Assembly (NCBI GenBank): GCA_963422385.1
Contig: OY729432.1
Location: 310,001 to 374,000, forward strand
Origin: JAJDTQ01 sp963422385
GTDB lineage: Bacteria; Desulfobacterota; Binatia; UBA9968; JAJDTQ01
DNA: 64,000 bases
Direction: 5' to 3'
Shown: piece after piece, positions 42,594 through 51,584 of the stretch
Layout of the letters: each line of letters opens with the position of its first letter
Position numbering within the stretch: position 1 is the stretch's first letter
Notes under the pieces: generated by a model
The model's input: only the letters and a program-made list of their open reading frames with translations
What the model was told of the DNA's origin: nothing
The model's database searches: none
Position numbers and translations under genes: made by a program

Positions 42594-43991
42594 TCAGTTG
42601 TATTCGCGCACGTCCACGACCTTGCCGTTCAGGGCGGCCGCGGCCACCATGGCGGGGCTCATCAACAGGGTCCGCCCGCCCGGACTCCCCTGGCGGCCGA
42701 TGAAGTTGCGGTTCGACGAGGACGCGCACACCTCACGGCCCTTGAGCTTGTCGGGGTTCATGGCCAGACACATGGAGCAGCCGGCCTCCCTCCATTGGAA
42801 GCCCGCTTCGGTGAAGACACGGTCGAGCCCCGCCGCCTCCGCCTGTTTTTTGACCTCGACGGAACCGGGCACCACCAGCGCTCTCACGCCCCCGGATACC
42901 TTTCCACCCTTGGCAACGCGCGCCGCGGCCACGAGATCCGAGAACCGCGAGTTGGTGCAGGAACCGATGAACGCCACGTCAATGGAAGTCCCGAGAATCG
43001 GCGCCCCCGGCGTCCAGCCCATGTGCTCGTAGGCCTTCTCGACCGTCTTGGGGTCTTGCAGCTCTTCGGGGCGCGGGAGGCTCTCCAGCACTCCCAACGC
43101 CTGCCCGGGATTGATGCCCCAGGTGACCGTGGGCTCGATGGCCGAGCCGTCGAGGTCCACCACGTCGTCATAGCCCGCGTCCGGATCCGACGCCATGGAG
43201 CGCCAGTACGCCACCGCGCGATCGAAGGCTTCGCCCTTGGGCGCGAACTGCCGTCCCAGCAGGTAGTCGAAAGTAGTCTGATCGGGGTTGACGTAACCCA
43301 CCAGCGCGCCGCCCTCGATGCTCATGTTGCAGACGGTCATGCGTTCTTCCATGTTCATCCGGTCCAGCACCGCGCCGCCGTACTCGTACGCGAATCCCTT
43401 TCCGCCGCCGACTCCGAGCCGCCGGATGATGGTGAGGATCACGTCCTTGGCGTGTACCCCCAAGGGGAGGCTGCCGTTAACGTTGATGCGCCGCACTTTG
43501 AGCCGGTCCATGGACAGGGTCTGGGTCGCCAGCACGTCCCGAACCTGGGTGGTACCGATGCCGAAGGCCAGGGTACCGAAGGCCCCGTGGGTGCTCGTGT
43601 GGCTGTCGCCGCAGGCCAGCGTCATACCCGGCTGGGTCAGGCCCAACTGCGGGCCGATGACGTGCACGATGCCTTGCCGATCACTCTCCAGACCGTAGAA
43701 CTCGATGCCGAAGTCGCGGACGTTCTTTTCCAGCGCCGCCATCATCGCCTCGGCCTGCTCGTCCGCAAAGGGCCGGGCATGGGTGTCCGTGGGGACAATG
43801 TGATCGGCAGTGGCGAAGGTCCGCTGGGGATAGGCGATGGAAAGCCCCCGTTCCCGCATCATGTCGAACGCCTGCGGGGTGGTCACCTCATGGACCAGAT
43901 GCAATCCGATGAAGAGTTGGGTCTGCCCGGTGGGGAGCGTGGTCACCGCATGTGCATCCCAGACCTTGTCATAAAGTGTACGTTCGGACAT
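42594..43991 (-). CDS. leuC: 3-isopropylmalate dehydratase large subunit
   Basis: A 465-residue aconitase-family enzyme. Three cysteines ligate the 4Fe-4S cluster: one in GSCTNSR and two in EAGCSMCLAMNPD. ACGDSHTSTHGAFG is the substrate loop. ATG 43991 follows AAGGAG. A promoter is at 44016-44044. leuCD is transcribed from here, apart from leuA/leuB, with truA and asd between the two groups. Confidence 0.95.
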   Translation of the reverse strand: MSERTLYDKVWDAHAVTTLPTGQTQLFIGLHLVHEVTTPQAFDMMRERGLSIAYPQRTFATADHIVPTDTHARPFADEQAEAMMAALEKNVRDFGIEFYGLESDRQGIVHVIGPQLGLTQPGMTLACGDSHTSTHGAFGTLAFGIGTTQVRDVLATQTLSMDRLKVRRINVNGSLPLGVHAKDVILTIIRRLGVGGGKGFAYEYGGAVLDRMNMEERMTVCNMSIEGGALVGYVNPDQTTFDYLLGRQFAPKGEAFDRAVAYWRSMASDPDAGYDDVVDLDGSAIEPTVTWGINPGQALGVLESLPRPEELQDPKTVEKAYEHMGWTPGAPILGTSIDVAFIGSCTNSRFSDLVAAARVAKGGKVSGGVRALVVPGSVEVKKQAEAAGLDRVFTEAGFQWREAGCSMCLAMNPDKLKGREVCASSSNRNFIGRQGSPGGRTLLMSPAMVAAAALNGKVVDVREYN

Positions 43992-44015
43992 GGATCCATT
44001 TTCTCCTTGCGGGGA

Positions 44016-44044
44016 ATCATAGCCAGCGGCCCGGGCTAATTCAA
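44016..44044 (-). promoter_or_regulatory. Sigma-70-type promoter of leuCD
   Basis: Minus strand TTGAAT (44039-44044), 17-bp spacer, TATGAT (44016-44021), 25 bp before the leuC start codon. It lies just outside the family A repeat. Confidence 0.6.
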
Positions 44045-44063
44045 GCGAAGGCGGGATACGACA

Positions 44064-44231
44064 CCAGGAGCCTGTCCGAGTAAAGCAGAAATCTACTGCG
44101 AGGCAGGGGAATGGGTCCATATGGGGTTGGATTTTCGTCGAATATTCCCGATATTCTCCTCAAATCCGCCCGCAGATGGCCTCCACTTCCCTGCCTCTCG
44201 CTACCATTCGCTTACTCGCACAGGCTCCTGG
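44064..44231. repeat. Repeat family A, full copy with terminal inverted repeats
   Basis: A 168-bp element whose ends CCAGGAGCCTGTCCGAGTAA and TTACTCGCACAGGCTCCTGG are inverted repeats matching at 19 of 20 positions. The interior is also roughly palindromic. The last ten codons and the stop of truA lie inside the right end. Confidence 0.92.
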
Positions 44232-44995
44232 CCCGGGACACCGCCGTCCGGCGGCGGGAAGGACTCGTAGCATACTTCCACGAGAAACAGGCCCCGTGCG
44301 GGCGCGGTGGGGCCGGCCAGCGTACGGTCGCGGCCGTCGATCAATGCCGGAAGATCGCCGGGACCCCGCTCGCCCAGCCCCATCTGCACCAGCGTGCCGA
44401 CGATGTTCCGCACCATGTGCCGGAGGTAGCCGGTGGCTTCGATGCGATAGACCCAGTGGTCCTCCCACCGGAACAGCTCGTTGTGGTAGATCCGCCGCAC
44501 CGCGGTGGCGGCGCCGCACCCGGTCGCCCGGAAGCATGAGAAGTCGCGTTCCCCTACCAGCGCGGCCAAGGCCTCGCGCATGGCGTCGACGCGCAACTCC
44601 TTGGGGACGTGCCACGAATACCGGTCGTTGAACACCGAACGCCAAGGATGGTTCCACAGCCGGTACTCGTAGACGCGCTTCCGGGCGTCCCGGCGGGCGT
44701 CGAAGGAGGGGGATGCGGCTTCCACCGCCTTGACCGTAATATCGTCGGGTGTGAGGGCGTTGAGGCCCTGCTGGATCCGTGCCAGATCCCGGTCGTCGGG
44801 GCACGGGAAATTTGCCACTTGGCCCAGCGCGTGAACGCCCGCGTCGGTTCGTCCGGACCCACGTATCCGGACCCTGTGCTTCAACAGCACGGCGAGGGCG
44901 TCCTCCAGGATGCCCTGGATCGTCGGCCCGCCCGGCTGCACCTGCCATCCATGGTAGTCGGTGCCGTCGTACTCGAGGGTCAGTCTGACGTTCAT
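44201..44995 (-). CDS. truA: tRNA pseudouridine synthase A
   Basis: A 264-residue enzyme that makes pseudouridine at positions 38-40 of tRNA anticodon arms. The catalytic Asp is D51 in GSGRTDAGVHA; FSCFRATGCGA and GYLRHMVRNIVG are family motifs. The native family ends near VCYESFPP. The final residues PGQEPVRVSEW are encoded by the family A repeat, and the same tail occurs on the racemase-like protein ending at 8061. It starts 40 bp after asd. Confidence 0.93.
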   Translation of the reverse strand: MNVRLTLEYDGTDYHGWQVQPGGPTIQGILEDALAVLLKHRVRIRGSGRTDAGVHALGQVANFPCPDDRDLARIQQGLNALTPDDITVKAVEAASPSFDARRDARKRVYEYRLWNHPWRSVFNDRYSWHVPKELRVDAMREALAALVGERDFSCFRATGCGAATAVRRIYHNELFRWEDHWVYRIEATGYLRHMVRNIVGTLVQMGLGERGPGDLPALIDGRDRTLAGPTAPARGLFLVEVCYESFPPPDGGVPGQEPVRVSEW

Positions 44996-45035
44996 GAGCC
45001 CCGGGGCGGCGTGCGGAACACCGCCGGCAGGTGGG

Positions 45036-46058
45036 TCAGTGGTAGTCCCGGATCAGGATCTCGGCGATCTGGACCGCGTTCAGGGCCGCTCCCTTGCGCA
45101 GGTTGTCGGCGACGACCCACAGGTTGATGCCGTTCTCCACGGAGTCATCCTCGCGGATGCGGCCGACGTAGGTGGCGTCCTTGCCCGTTGCGTCGGTGGC
45201 GAGCGGATAGTCGTTGGCCTGGGGGTCGTCCTGCACCAGGACCCCTGGAGCCTCCCGGAGGATGGCGCGGACGTCGCCCGCCGACAACTTGGTCCGGGTC
45301 TCGACGTTGATGGATTCGGAGTGGCTGCAGAAGACGGGCACGCGTACGGTGGTGGCGGTGATGCGGATCTCGGGATCGTCCAGGATCTTGCGCGTCTCCC
45401 GGACCATCTTCATCTCTTCCCTGGTGTAACCGTTGGGCAGGAACGAATCGATGTGCGGGATGCAGTTGAACGCGATCTGGTGCGGGAACTGCTCGCACTC
45501 CACCTCGTGGTTGTTGAACAACGCCGCGGTCTGCTTGCCGAGCTCCTCCATGGCCCGGCGGCCGGCTCCGGAAACCGACTGGTAGGTAGACACCACGATG
45601 CGGGTGATGCCTGCGGCGTCGTACAAGGGCTTCAGCGCCACTACCATCTGGATGGTGGAGCAGTTGGGGTTGGCGATGATGCCCCGGTGGACATGCTCGG
45701 CGATCTTGTCGGCGTTGACCTCCGGAACCACCAGCGGGATCTCGTCGTCCATCCGGAAATGGCTGGTATTGTCGATAACCACGGCGCCGGCGGCCACCGC
45801 GACCTGGGCGTACCGGGCACTGACCGACGAGCCCGCCGAGAACAGCGCGATGTCCACGTCTTCGAAAGAATCGTCGTCCAGCACCTCTACCGGAATCTGC
45901 CGGCCGTCGAAATCGAGCCGCTGGCCGGCGGATCGCTCGGACGCCAGCAAACGAAGCGTGTCCACGGGGAACAGACGCTCCTTGAGAATCTTCCGCATCT
46001 CCTCGCCCACCGCTCCGGTGGCTCCCACTACCGCGACGTTGTACTTTTCTTTGCTCAT
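45036..46058 (-). CDS. asd: Aspartate-semialdehyde dehydrogenase
   Basis: A 340-residue enzyme that reduces aspartyl phosphate to the semialdehyde used for lysine, threonine, methionine and cell-wall synthesis. It has NADP motif VVGATGAVGEEM, the catalytic Cys in GIIANPNCSTIQMV, and the His near the active site in EGDDPQ-like VQDDPQANDYP context. ATG 46058 was chosen; a GTG two codons upstream is possible. It lies 7 bp after leuB, so the two are co-transcribed. Confidence 0.93.
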   Translation of the reverse strand: MSKEKYNVAVVGATGAVGEEMRKILKERLFPVDTLRLLASERSAGQRLDFDGRQIPVEVLDDDSFEDVDIALFSAGSSVSARYAQVAVAAGAVVIDNTSHFRMDDEIPLVVPEVNADKIAEHVHRGIIANPNCSTIQMVVALKPLYDAAGITRIVVSTYQSVSGAGRRAMEELGKQTAALFNNHEVECEQFPHQIAFNCIPHIDSFLPNGYTREEMKMVRETRKILDDPEIRITATTVRVPVFCSHSESINVETRTKLSAGDVRAILREAPGVLVQDDPQANDYPLATDATGKDATYVGRIREDDSVENGINLWVVADNLRKGAALNAVQIAEILIRDYH

Positions 46059-46065
46059 GGTCACG

Positions 46066-47160
46066 CTACGCTACGCGGTTGGCGGCAATCTCCTGCCGCA
46101 CCAGCGAGCCCATCTCCCTGCAACCCACCACCGGTGCCTTCCCTTCGGTGATGTCCAGGGTGCGGTGACCGGCCTCGAGTACCCGCTCCACCGCCTGCTC
46201 GATGCAGTCGGCGGCGGCCCCCTGGTCGAAGGAGTGACGCAGCATGAGCGCCACCGTCAGAATGGTGGCCAGCGGGTTGGCCTTGTCCTGCCCGGCAATG
46301 TCCGGTGCGCTGCCGTGCACCGGCTCGTACATGCCCACCTTGCCGCCGAGGCTGGCCGACGGCAGCATGCCGATGGAACCCGTGAGCATGGCGGCTTCGT
46401 CGCTCAGGATGTCTCCGAACATGTTGGTGGTGACGATGACGTCGAACTGCCGGGGATCCCGAATGAGTTGCATGGCGCAGTTGTCCACCAGCACGTGGTC
46501 GAGCTCGACGTCGCCGTAGCCTTCCTCGTCGTGGATCCGGGTCACCACCTTGCGCCACAGCTCGGTGGACTCCAGCACGTTGGCCTTGTCCACCGAGGTC
46601 ACCCGGCCGCGCCTCCTGCGGGCGGCGTCGAAAGCCACCCGGGCGATCCGTTCGATCTCGGGCGTCGTGTAGACGAGGGTGTTGACGCCGCGCTCGGTCC
46701 CGTCGGGCTCGGCGGTGACGCCCTTGGGCTGCCCGAAGTAGATGCCGCCGGTGAGCTCCCGCACGACGATCAGATCGGTTCCCTCCACCACCTCGGGCTT
46801 GAGGGTCGATGCCTGCGCCAGCGGCGCGAACAGCTTCACCGGACGCAGATTGGCGAACAATCCCAGCTCCTGGCGCAACGCCAGCAACGCCCGCTCGGGA
46901 CGGATGGAGTAGTCCAGTCCATCCCACTTGGGGCCGCCCATGGCCCCCAACACCACCGCATCGCTGGACTTGGCCTGGGCCAGGACCTGGTCGGTCAGGG
47001 GCGTTCCGTGAGCGTCGATGGATGCTCCGCCCACCAGCCCCTCCTCGACGTCGACGGTGAAACCGAAGATCTCGCCCGCCTGTTGCAGCACCGTCATGGC
47101 CTCTGCCACGACTTCCGGACCGATGCCGTCGCCCGGAAGCATCATCAGCTTGTGACTCAT
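46066..47160 (-). CDS. leuB: 3-isopropylmalate dehydrogenase
   Basis: A 364-residue NAD-dependent decarboxylating dehydrogenase of leucine synthesis. It begins LMMLPGDGIGPEVVAEAM; RELTGGIYFG and the metal-binding block TTNMFGDILSDEAAMLTGS match the family, as does EPVHGSAPDIAG near the C-terminus. Its start overlaps the leuA stop by 4 bp (ATGA). Confidence 0.95.
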   Translation of the reverse strand: MSHKLMMLPGDGIGPEVVAEAMTVLQQAGEIFGFTVDVEEGLVGGASIDAHGTPLTDQVLAQAKSSDAVVLGAMGGPKWDGLDYSIRPERALLALRQELGLFANLRPVKLFAPLAQASTLKPEVVEGTDLIVVRELTGGIYFGQPKGVTAEPDGTERGVNTLVYTTPEIERIARVAFDAARRRRGRVTSVDKANVLESTELWRKVVTRIHDEEGYGDVELDHVLVDNCAMQLIRDPRQFDVIVTTNMFGDILSDEAAMLTGSIGMLPSASLGGKVGMYEPVHGSAPDIAGQDKANPLATILTVALMLRHSFDQGAAADCIEQAVERVLEAGHRTLDITEGKAPVVGCREMGSLVRQEIAANRVA

Positions 47161-48713
47161 GGACCCCCCTCAACTGCAGCCCGACGGTGGCGCTTGCGAT
47201 ATTCCAGACGGTTCAACGCGTTCACGTATGCCAGCGCACTCGCCATGATGATGTCCGTGTGGGAACCTTTCCCGGAGATGTTGACGTCCTTTTCCTCAAG
47301 CATGCACGACACCTCGCCCTGGGCGTCGGTGCCGCCAGTGACGCTCGAAACCGAGTAGCGCCGCAGCTTCGCGCTGCTGCCGGAAATCCTGGCGATGGCT
47401 TTATAACACGCATCCACCACCCCGTCACCCGTGTCGTGCGCCATCCTCTCCTCGCCGTCCACCCGCATCCGTACGGTGGCCGACGGCACTGCGGATGAGC
47501 TCGACGCAATGTTCATGTACACCAGCTCGTATCGGTCCGGCTGGCCCGGTATTCTCAGCACCTCGTCCGCCACCAAGGTCTCGATGTCCTCGTCGAACAC
47601 CTCTTTCTTCTTGTCGGCAAGCTGCTTGAACCGCTCGAAGGCGCGGTTGATTTCATTCTTGCCGAGCGAAAAACCGAGTTGCTGCAACCTCTCTCCGAAG
47701 GCGTGCCGGCCGGAGTGTTTGCCCATCACCAGCCGGTTGCCCGTGATGCCGACGGTCTCGGGCTTCATGATCTCGTAGGTCAGCTTCTGCTTCAGCACGC
47801 CGTCCTGGTGGATCCCGGCCTCGTGGGCAAAGGCGTTGTCTCCCACGATCGGTTTGTTGAGCGGCACCGCGATGCCGGTAACCTGGGACAGCAGACGCGA
47901 CGTCGGATAGATCTGCTCGGTGTGGATGCGCGTGTCGAGATTAAAGACCGGTTGCCGCGTCTTGAGGGCCATGACCACCTCTTCCAGCGAGGTATTGCCG
48001 GCCCGCTCGCCGATGCCGTTCACCGTACACTCCACCTGCCGCGCCCCGTTGGCCACCGCCGCCAGGGAGTTGGCCACGGCCAGGCCCAGGTCGTTGTGGC
48101 AGTGGGCGCTCCAGGTGACCTTCTCCGAGCCCTCGGTATTCTCGATCAGGTACCGCACCAGCTCGCCGAACTCCGACGGGATGGCGTAGCCCGTGGTATC
48201 CGGGACGTTAAGGGTCTTCGCGCCGGCCCTGATGGCCTCGGCGAAGACTTCCAACAGAAACCCCGGGTCGCTGCGAGAAGCGTCCTCCGCCGAGAACTCG
48301 ACATAGTCCAGATACCTCCGGGCCTGCACCACCGCCGTGCCCACCGACTCCAGCACCTCCTCCCGGGACATCCGGAGCTTGTGCTTCATATGGATGTCGG
48401 AGGTGGCGATGAAGGTGTGGAGCCCGGGCTTTCGCGCCCCTTCCACCGACTTGACGGCCTTCCGGATATCGCCCTGCTGCGCTCTCGCCAGACTCAGCAC
48501 GACGGGACGCTTGACGGCCTTGCACACTTGCACCACGGACTCGAAGTCCCCCGGCGACGACACGGCGAAGCCGGCCTCGATCACGTCCACTCCCAGCTTT
48601 TCGAGTTGACGGGCAATCAGGACCTTCTCGTCGATGTTCATGCTTGCCCCGGGCGACTGCTCGCCGTCCCTGAGGGTGGTATCGAAAATGTTCACAACGT
48701 TTTTGGCGTCCAT
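47157..48713 (-). CDS. leuA: 2-isopropylmalate synthase
   Basis: A 518-residue enzyme committing 2-oxoisovalerate and acetyl-CoA to leucine synthesis. The N-terminal TIM barrel has FDTTLRDGEQSPGASM and HCHNDLGLAVANSLAAV. The C-terminal regulatory domain (about 390-518) includes GGTDAQGEVSCML, so leucine feedback is likely. ATG 48713 follows GAGGAGG, which directly abuts the U-tract of a terminator hairpin at 48727-48761. That layout suggests regulated read-through from pssA or attenuation. Confidence 0.94.
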   Translation of the reverse strand: MDAKNVVNIFDTTLRDGEQSPGASMNIDEKVLIARQLEKLGVDVIEAGFAVSSPGDFESVVQVCKAVKRPVVLSLARAQQGDIRKAVKSVEGARKPGLHTFIATSDIHMKHKLRMSREEVLESVGTAVVQARRYLDYVEFSAEDASRSDPGFLLEVFAEAIRAGAKTLNVPDTTGYAIPSEFGELVRYLIENTEGSEKVTWSAHCHNDLGLAVANSLAAVANGARQVECTVNGIGERAGNTSLEEVVMALKTRQPVFNLDTRIHTEQIYPTSRLLSQVTGIAVPLNKPIVGDNAFAHEAGIHQDGVLKQKLTYEIMKPETVGITGNRLVMGKHSGRHAFGERLQQLGFSLGKNEINRAFERFKQLADKKKEVFDEDIETLVADEVLRIPGQPDRYELVYMNIASSSSAVPSATVRMRVDGEERMAHDTGDGVVDACYKAIARISGSSAKLRRYSVSSVTGGTDAQGEVSCMLEEKDVNISGKGSHTDIIMASALAYVNALNRLEYRKRHRRAAVEGGP

Positions 48714-48726
48714 GGTCTTCCTCCTC

Positions 48727-48761
48727 AAAAAAAAACTCCCGCGGCGGTCCGGCGGGAGTTT
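48727..48761 (-). terminator. Intrinsic terminator/attenuator between pssA and leuA
   Basis: Minus strand: 10-bp stem AAACTCCCGC/GCGGGAGTTT (48752-48761 with 48733-48742), 9-nt loop, then a run of T (48727-48735). The leuA ribosome binding site follows immediately, so any leuA transcript starting upstream must pass this structure. Confidence 0.85.
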
Positions 48762-48790
48762 GGATCATGCAAGCTGAGGTTCGCTTTTGG

Positions 48791-49627
48791 TCAGGCTTGT
48801 ATGAGTGCCTGCTCTTCCCTCCGTCGCTTTCGCACGGCGAGCAGCCCTAACAGGGGACCCGATAGGGTGTACGACAATAACGCCGAGAACAGCACGATTT
48901 GCCACATTGCGATGGTTAGTATAACGACTGCAAGCGCGGAAAGCAACAACCCCATGGTGCTGCGTTTCTTGAAATGGTGCTGTTTCAGGCTGAAATAGCG
49001 GAAATTGCTCACCATCAGCCCCGCCAGCACACACGCGATGACGATAAAGACCAAGGGCTTGCTGCCGGTGTTCTCGAGCCCCAGCATGAAGTACATGAAG
49101 AGGGTGGCCGCGATCATGGCGGCGGCGGCCGGAATCGGCAATCCGGTAAAGTAGCTCTTTTCCGCAGCCAGGGTCTGGACGTTGAAGCGCGCCAGGCGCA
49201 AAGCCCCGCAAACGGCGAACAGCGCCGCCCCGAACCCGCCCCAGGTACCCCACGGTTCGAGCGCGAAGACGTAGGCCAGAACGGCCGGGGCCACCCCGAA
49301 CGAGACCACGTCGGCCAGGGAATCGAACTCGACGCCGAACTGGCTGGTCGTGTGGGTCAGCCGCGCCACCGTGCCGTCGACGCCGTCCAACAGGCTCGCG
49401 GCCACGATCAACAGGGCGGCCTTGTGGTACTCACCGTTGATGGCGAACAGGATGGCGAATACGCCACAGAAGAGATTCCCCGCCGTGAACAGGCTGGGCA
49501 GCAGATATATGCCCTGGCGCAACCGGTTCGCCGGACCCCTGCGCTTGACGCGGCGGCGCCTGCCCTTCTCCCTCGGAATGAGCCGAACCCTTCTGAACCG
49601 CGACTCGGACTTTTCGTTGCTGTCCAT
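48791..49627 (-). CDS. pssA: CDP-diacylglycerol-serine O-phosphatidyltransferase
   Basis: A 278-residue membrane enzyme making phosphatidylserine from CDP-diacylglycerol and serine. The CDP-alcohol phosphotransferase motif is complete: LLDGVDGTVARL, then GVEFDSLADVVSFG. About eight helices follow a basic N-terminus (EKGRRRRVKRRG). The start is taken as ATG 49627; an in-frame GTG at 49660 would add eleven residues encoded by a family B repeat and would sit 4 nt after the psd stop, so it cannot be excluded. Confidence 0.92.
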   Translation of the reverse strand: MDSNEKSESRFRRVRLIPREKGRRRRVKRRGPANRLRQGIYLLPSLFTAGNLFCGVFAILFAINGEYHKAALLIVAASLLDGVDGTVARLTHTTSQFGVEFDSLADVVSFGVAPAVLAYVFALEPWGTWGGFGAALFAVCGALRLARFNVQTLAAEKSYFTGLPIPAAAAMIAATLFMYFMLGLENTGSKPLVFIVIACVLAGLMVSNFRYFSLKQHHFKKRSTMGLLLSALAVVILTIAMWQIVLFSALLSYTLSGPLLGLLAVRKRRREEQALIQA

Positions 49628-49634
49628 CACATCT

Positions 49635-49668
49635 GTAACCCTGTTTGCGAGACGGGACACGACACTAG
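49635..49668. repeat. Repeat family B, end fragment
   Basis: GTAACCCTGTTTGCGAGACG...GACACTAG matches the right end of the full copy at 51388-51552. Its terminal CTAG contains the psd stop codon. Confidence 0.75.
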
Positions 49669-50351
49669 AGTCTGGCGACGACGGTTTCCCCGCCCCGGAC
49701 CCGCTGGCCGGGGTGCACTTCGACGGTTGCAGCCCGCGGCAGGAACAGGTCTACGCGGGATCCGAACATGATCATGCCAAAACGCTCGCCCCGCTTCAAC
49801 GAATCACCGCGGCCTACGTAACACACGATCCGACGGGCGAGAAAGCCCGCGACCTGCACGATACGAAACGTTCTGCCCCCATCGTCCACGAGATCAATGG
49901 CATTGCGTTCGTTCTCCTCGGATGCCTTGCCCTTGTAGGCCGCCAGGAAGTGACCCGTCTGATAGCGGACATCGGTCACCCGTCCGTTCATCGGGGCCCG
50001 GTTGATGTGCACATCCAGGGGAGAAAGAAAGATGCTGAGCCTGCGGCTGTCAGCGGCCGAGACATCGCCGACGGACACCACCTTGCCGTCCGCCGGAGAC
50101 ACGACGATGCCTTCCCCGTCCGGCGAAACGCGCTTTGGATCGCGAAAGAACCCTGCCACCACCGCCGCCGCCGCCGCCAGTACCGCCCCGGCCACGAACC
50201 AGCCCACGGCCGAGGCAGCGGCCGCCAGCCCCAACAAGGTGAAAACGAACCGATAACCTTCCTTCGCGATCCTTATGGGAATGTCCTCCAATGCGCCGTT
50301 GGCGGTCTGTGTCAGCCCACAGGCGGTCGGGCAGGGGCGGGCTTGAAACAC
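49665..50351 (-). CDS. psd: Phosphatidylserine decarboxylase proenzyme
   Basis: A 228-residue short-form (bacterial class II) enzyme that converts phosphatidylserine to phosphatidylethanolamine. The self-cleavage site that yields the pyruvoyl group is MIMFGSRVDLFLP. SPADGKVVSV and LSPLDVHINRAP are conserved. A membrane segment lies at about 38-68. The only canonical upstream start is GTG 50351, 4 nt after the ilvC stop, but the first ten or so residues are encoded by repeat sequence; the conserved protein begins near PIRIAKEGYRFV, so the true start is uncertain. Confidence 0.9.
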   Translation of the reverse strand: MFQARPCPTACGLTQTANGALEDIPIRIAKEGYRFVFTLLGLAAAASAVGWFVAGAVLAAAAAVVAGFFRDPKRVSPDGEGIVVSPADGKVVSVGDVSAADSRRLSIFLSPLDVHINRAPMNGRVTDVRYQTGHFLAAYKGKASEENERNAIDLVDDGGRTFRIVQVAGFLARRIVCYVGRGDSLKRGERFGMIMFGSRVDLFLPRAATVEVHPGQRVRGGETVVARL

Positions 50352-50355
50352 GACA

Positions 50356-51372
50356 CTAGTTCTTGCTCTTGTCCACCAGCCGGTTCTCGGCCAGCCACGG
50401 CATCATCGACCTGAGCTGCTCACCCACCTTCTCGATGGGATGGCTCCGGGAGGCCTGGCGCAGCTCGTTGAACTGCGGCGAGCCGGCACGGTGCTCGTCC
50501 ATCCACTCGTCGGCGAATCTTCCCGATTGAATGTCCGCCAGGATCTCCTTCATGACCTTGCGGGTGTCGTCTCCGACGATCCGTCTCCCCCGGGTGAGAT
50601 CACCGTACTCCGCAGTGTTGCTGACGGAGTAGCGCATGTTGGCCAGCCCGCCCTCATATATCAGATCGACGATCAGCTTGACCTCGTGACAGCACTCGAA
50701 GTAGGCCATTTCCGGCGGATAGCCCGCCTCCACCAAGGTTTCGTAGCCCGCCTGGATCAGCGACGTAAGGCCGCCGCAGAGTACCGTTTGTTCGCCGAAC
50801 AGGTCTGTTTCCGTCTCGTCCTTGAAGCTGGTCTCGATGACCGCGGCGCGGGCGCCGCCGATGGCGGCGGCATAAGCCAGACCCACCGGCGTGGTATCTC
50901 CGGAGGGATCCTGCTCGACGGCCAGGAGACAAGGCACTCCCCTGCCCCGCTCGAACTCGCTCCGCACCAGGTGGCCGGGCCCCTTAGGGGCCACCATGAA
51001 GACATTGACGTCCTCGGGAGGAACCACCCGCTTGAAGTGGATATTGAAGCCGTGCCCGAAGGCGAGGTAGTTTCCCGGCTTGAGACCGGGCCGGATGACC
51101 TCCTTGTAGACGTCTCCCTGAAGCTCGTCGGGCAGCAGCACCATGACCACGTCCCCCGCTTCGGCCGCCTCCGCGGTCTCCATCACCGTCAGGCCGGCAT
51201 CCGCCGCCTTGGCCCAGGACGCGCTGTCGCGCATCAATCCCACCACCACGTCCACGCCGGAGTCGCGCAGATTGCTGGCGTGTGCGTGTCCCTGGCTGCC
51301 GTAACCGAGTACCGTGACCTTGCGGTCGCGGATCCGGCTCAGGTCCGCGTCCTGGTCATAGTAGACCTGCAT
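50356..51372 (-). CDS. ilvC: Ketol-acid reductoisomerase
   Basis: A 338-residue class I enzyme of valine, leucine and isoleucine synthesis. The NADPH motif GYGSQGHAHASNLRDSG is near the N-terminus, VMVLLPDELQGDVY follows, and the C-terminal metal-binding region includes DLFGEQTVLCGGL and ECCHEVKLIVDLIYEGG. ATG 51372 follows GGGAGG. Its TAG stop is part of the 11-bp sequence cacgacactag, which is repeated exactly at the psd stop. Confidence 0.95.
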   Translation of the reverse strand: MQVYYDQDADLSRIRDRKVTVLGYGSQGHAHASNLRDSGVDVVVGLMRDSASWAKAADAGLTVMETAEAAEAGDVVMVLLPDELQGDVYKEVIRPGLKPGNYLAFGHGFNIHFKRVVPPEDVNVFMVAPKGPGHLVRSEFERGRGVPCLLAVEQDPSGDTTPVGLAYAAAIGGARAAVIETSFKDETETDLFGEQTVLCGGLTSLIQAGYETLVEAGYPPEMAYFECCHEVKLIVDLIYEGGLANMRYSVSNTAEYGDLTRGRRIVGDDTRKVMKEILADIQSGRFADEWMDEHRAGSPQFNELRQASRSHPIEKVGEQLRSMMPWLAENRLVDKSKN

Positions 51373-51387
51373 GTCAAACCTCCCTGT

Positions 51388-51552
51388 CTAGTGTTCCGTC
51401 TTACAAATAGGGTTGCAAATCTGCCGGTCTTTCTTGCCGTCGGCTGCGTTGCTCCTCCTCGCCTGGTATCGGGCACTGCTCGTCGTCGCGCCTTGCCGAC
51501 AACAGGAAATCCTGCACATCTTTGTAAACCTGTTTGTGGGACAGAACACTGG
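51388..51552. repeat. Repeat family B, full copy with terminal inverted repeats
   Basis: About 165 bp. Left end CTAGTGTTCCGTCTTACAAA and the right end read from the other strand, CCAGTGTTCTGTCCCACAAA, are alike. The interior includes CTTGCCGTCGGCTGCG and CCTTGCCGACAACAGG. It occupies the whole ilvN-ilvC gap. Confidence 0.85.
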
Positions 51553-51584
51553 CAACCTGGAACCGAAGCCCGGCAGAGCCCCGG

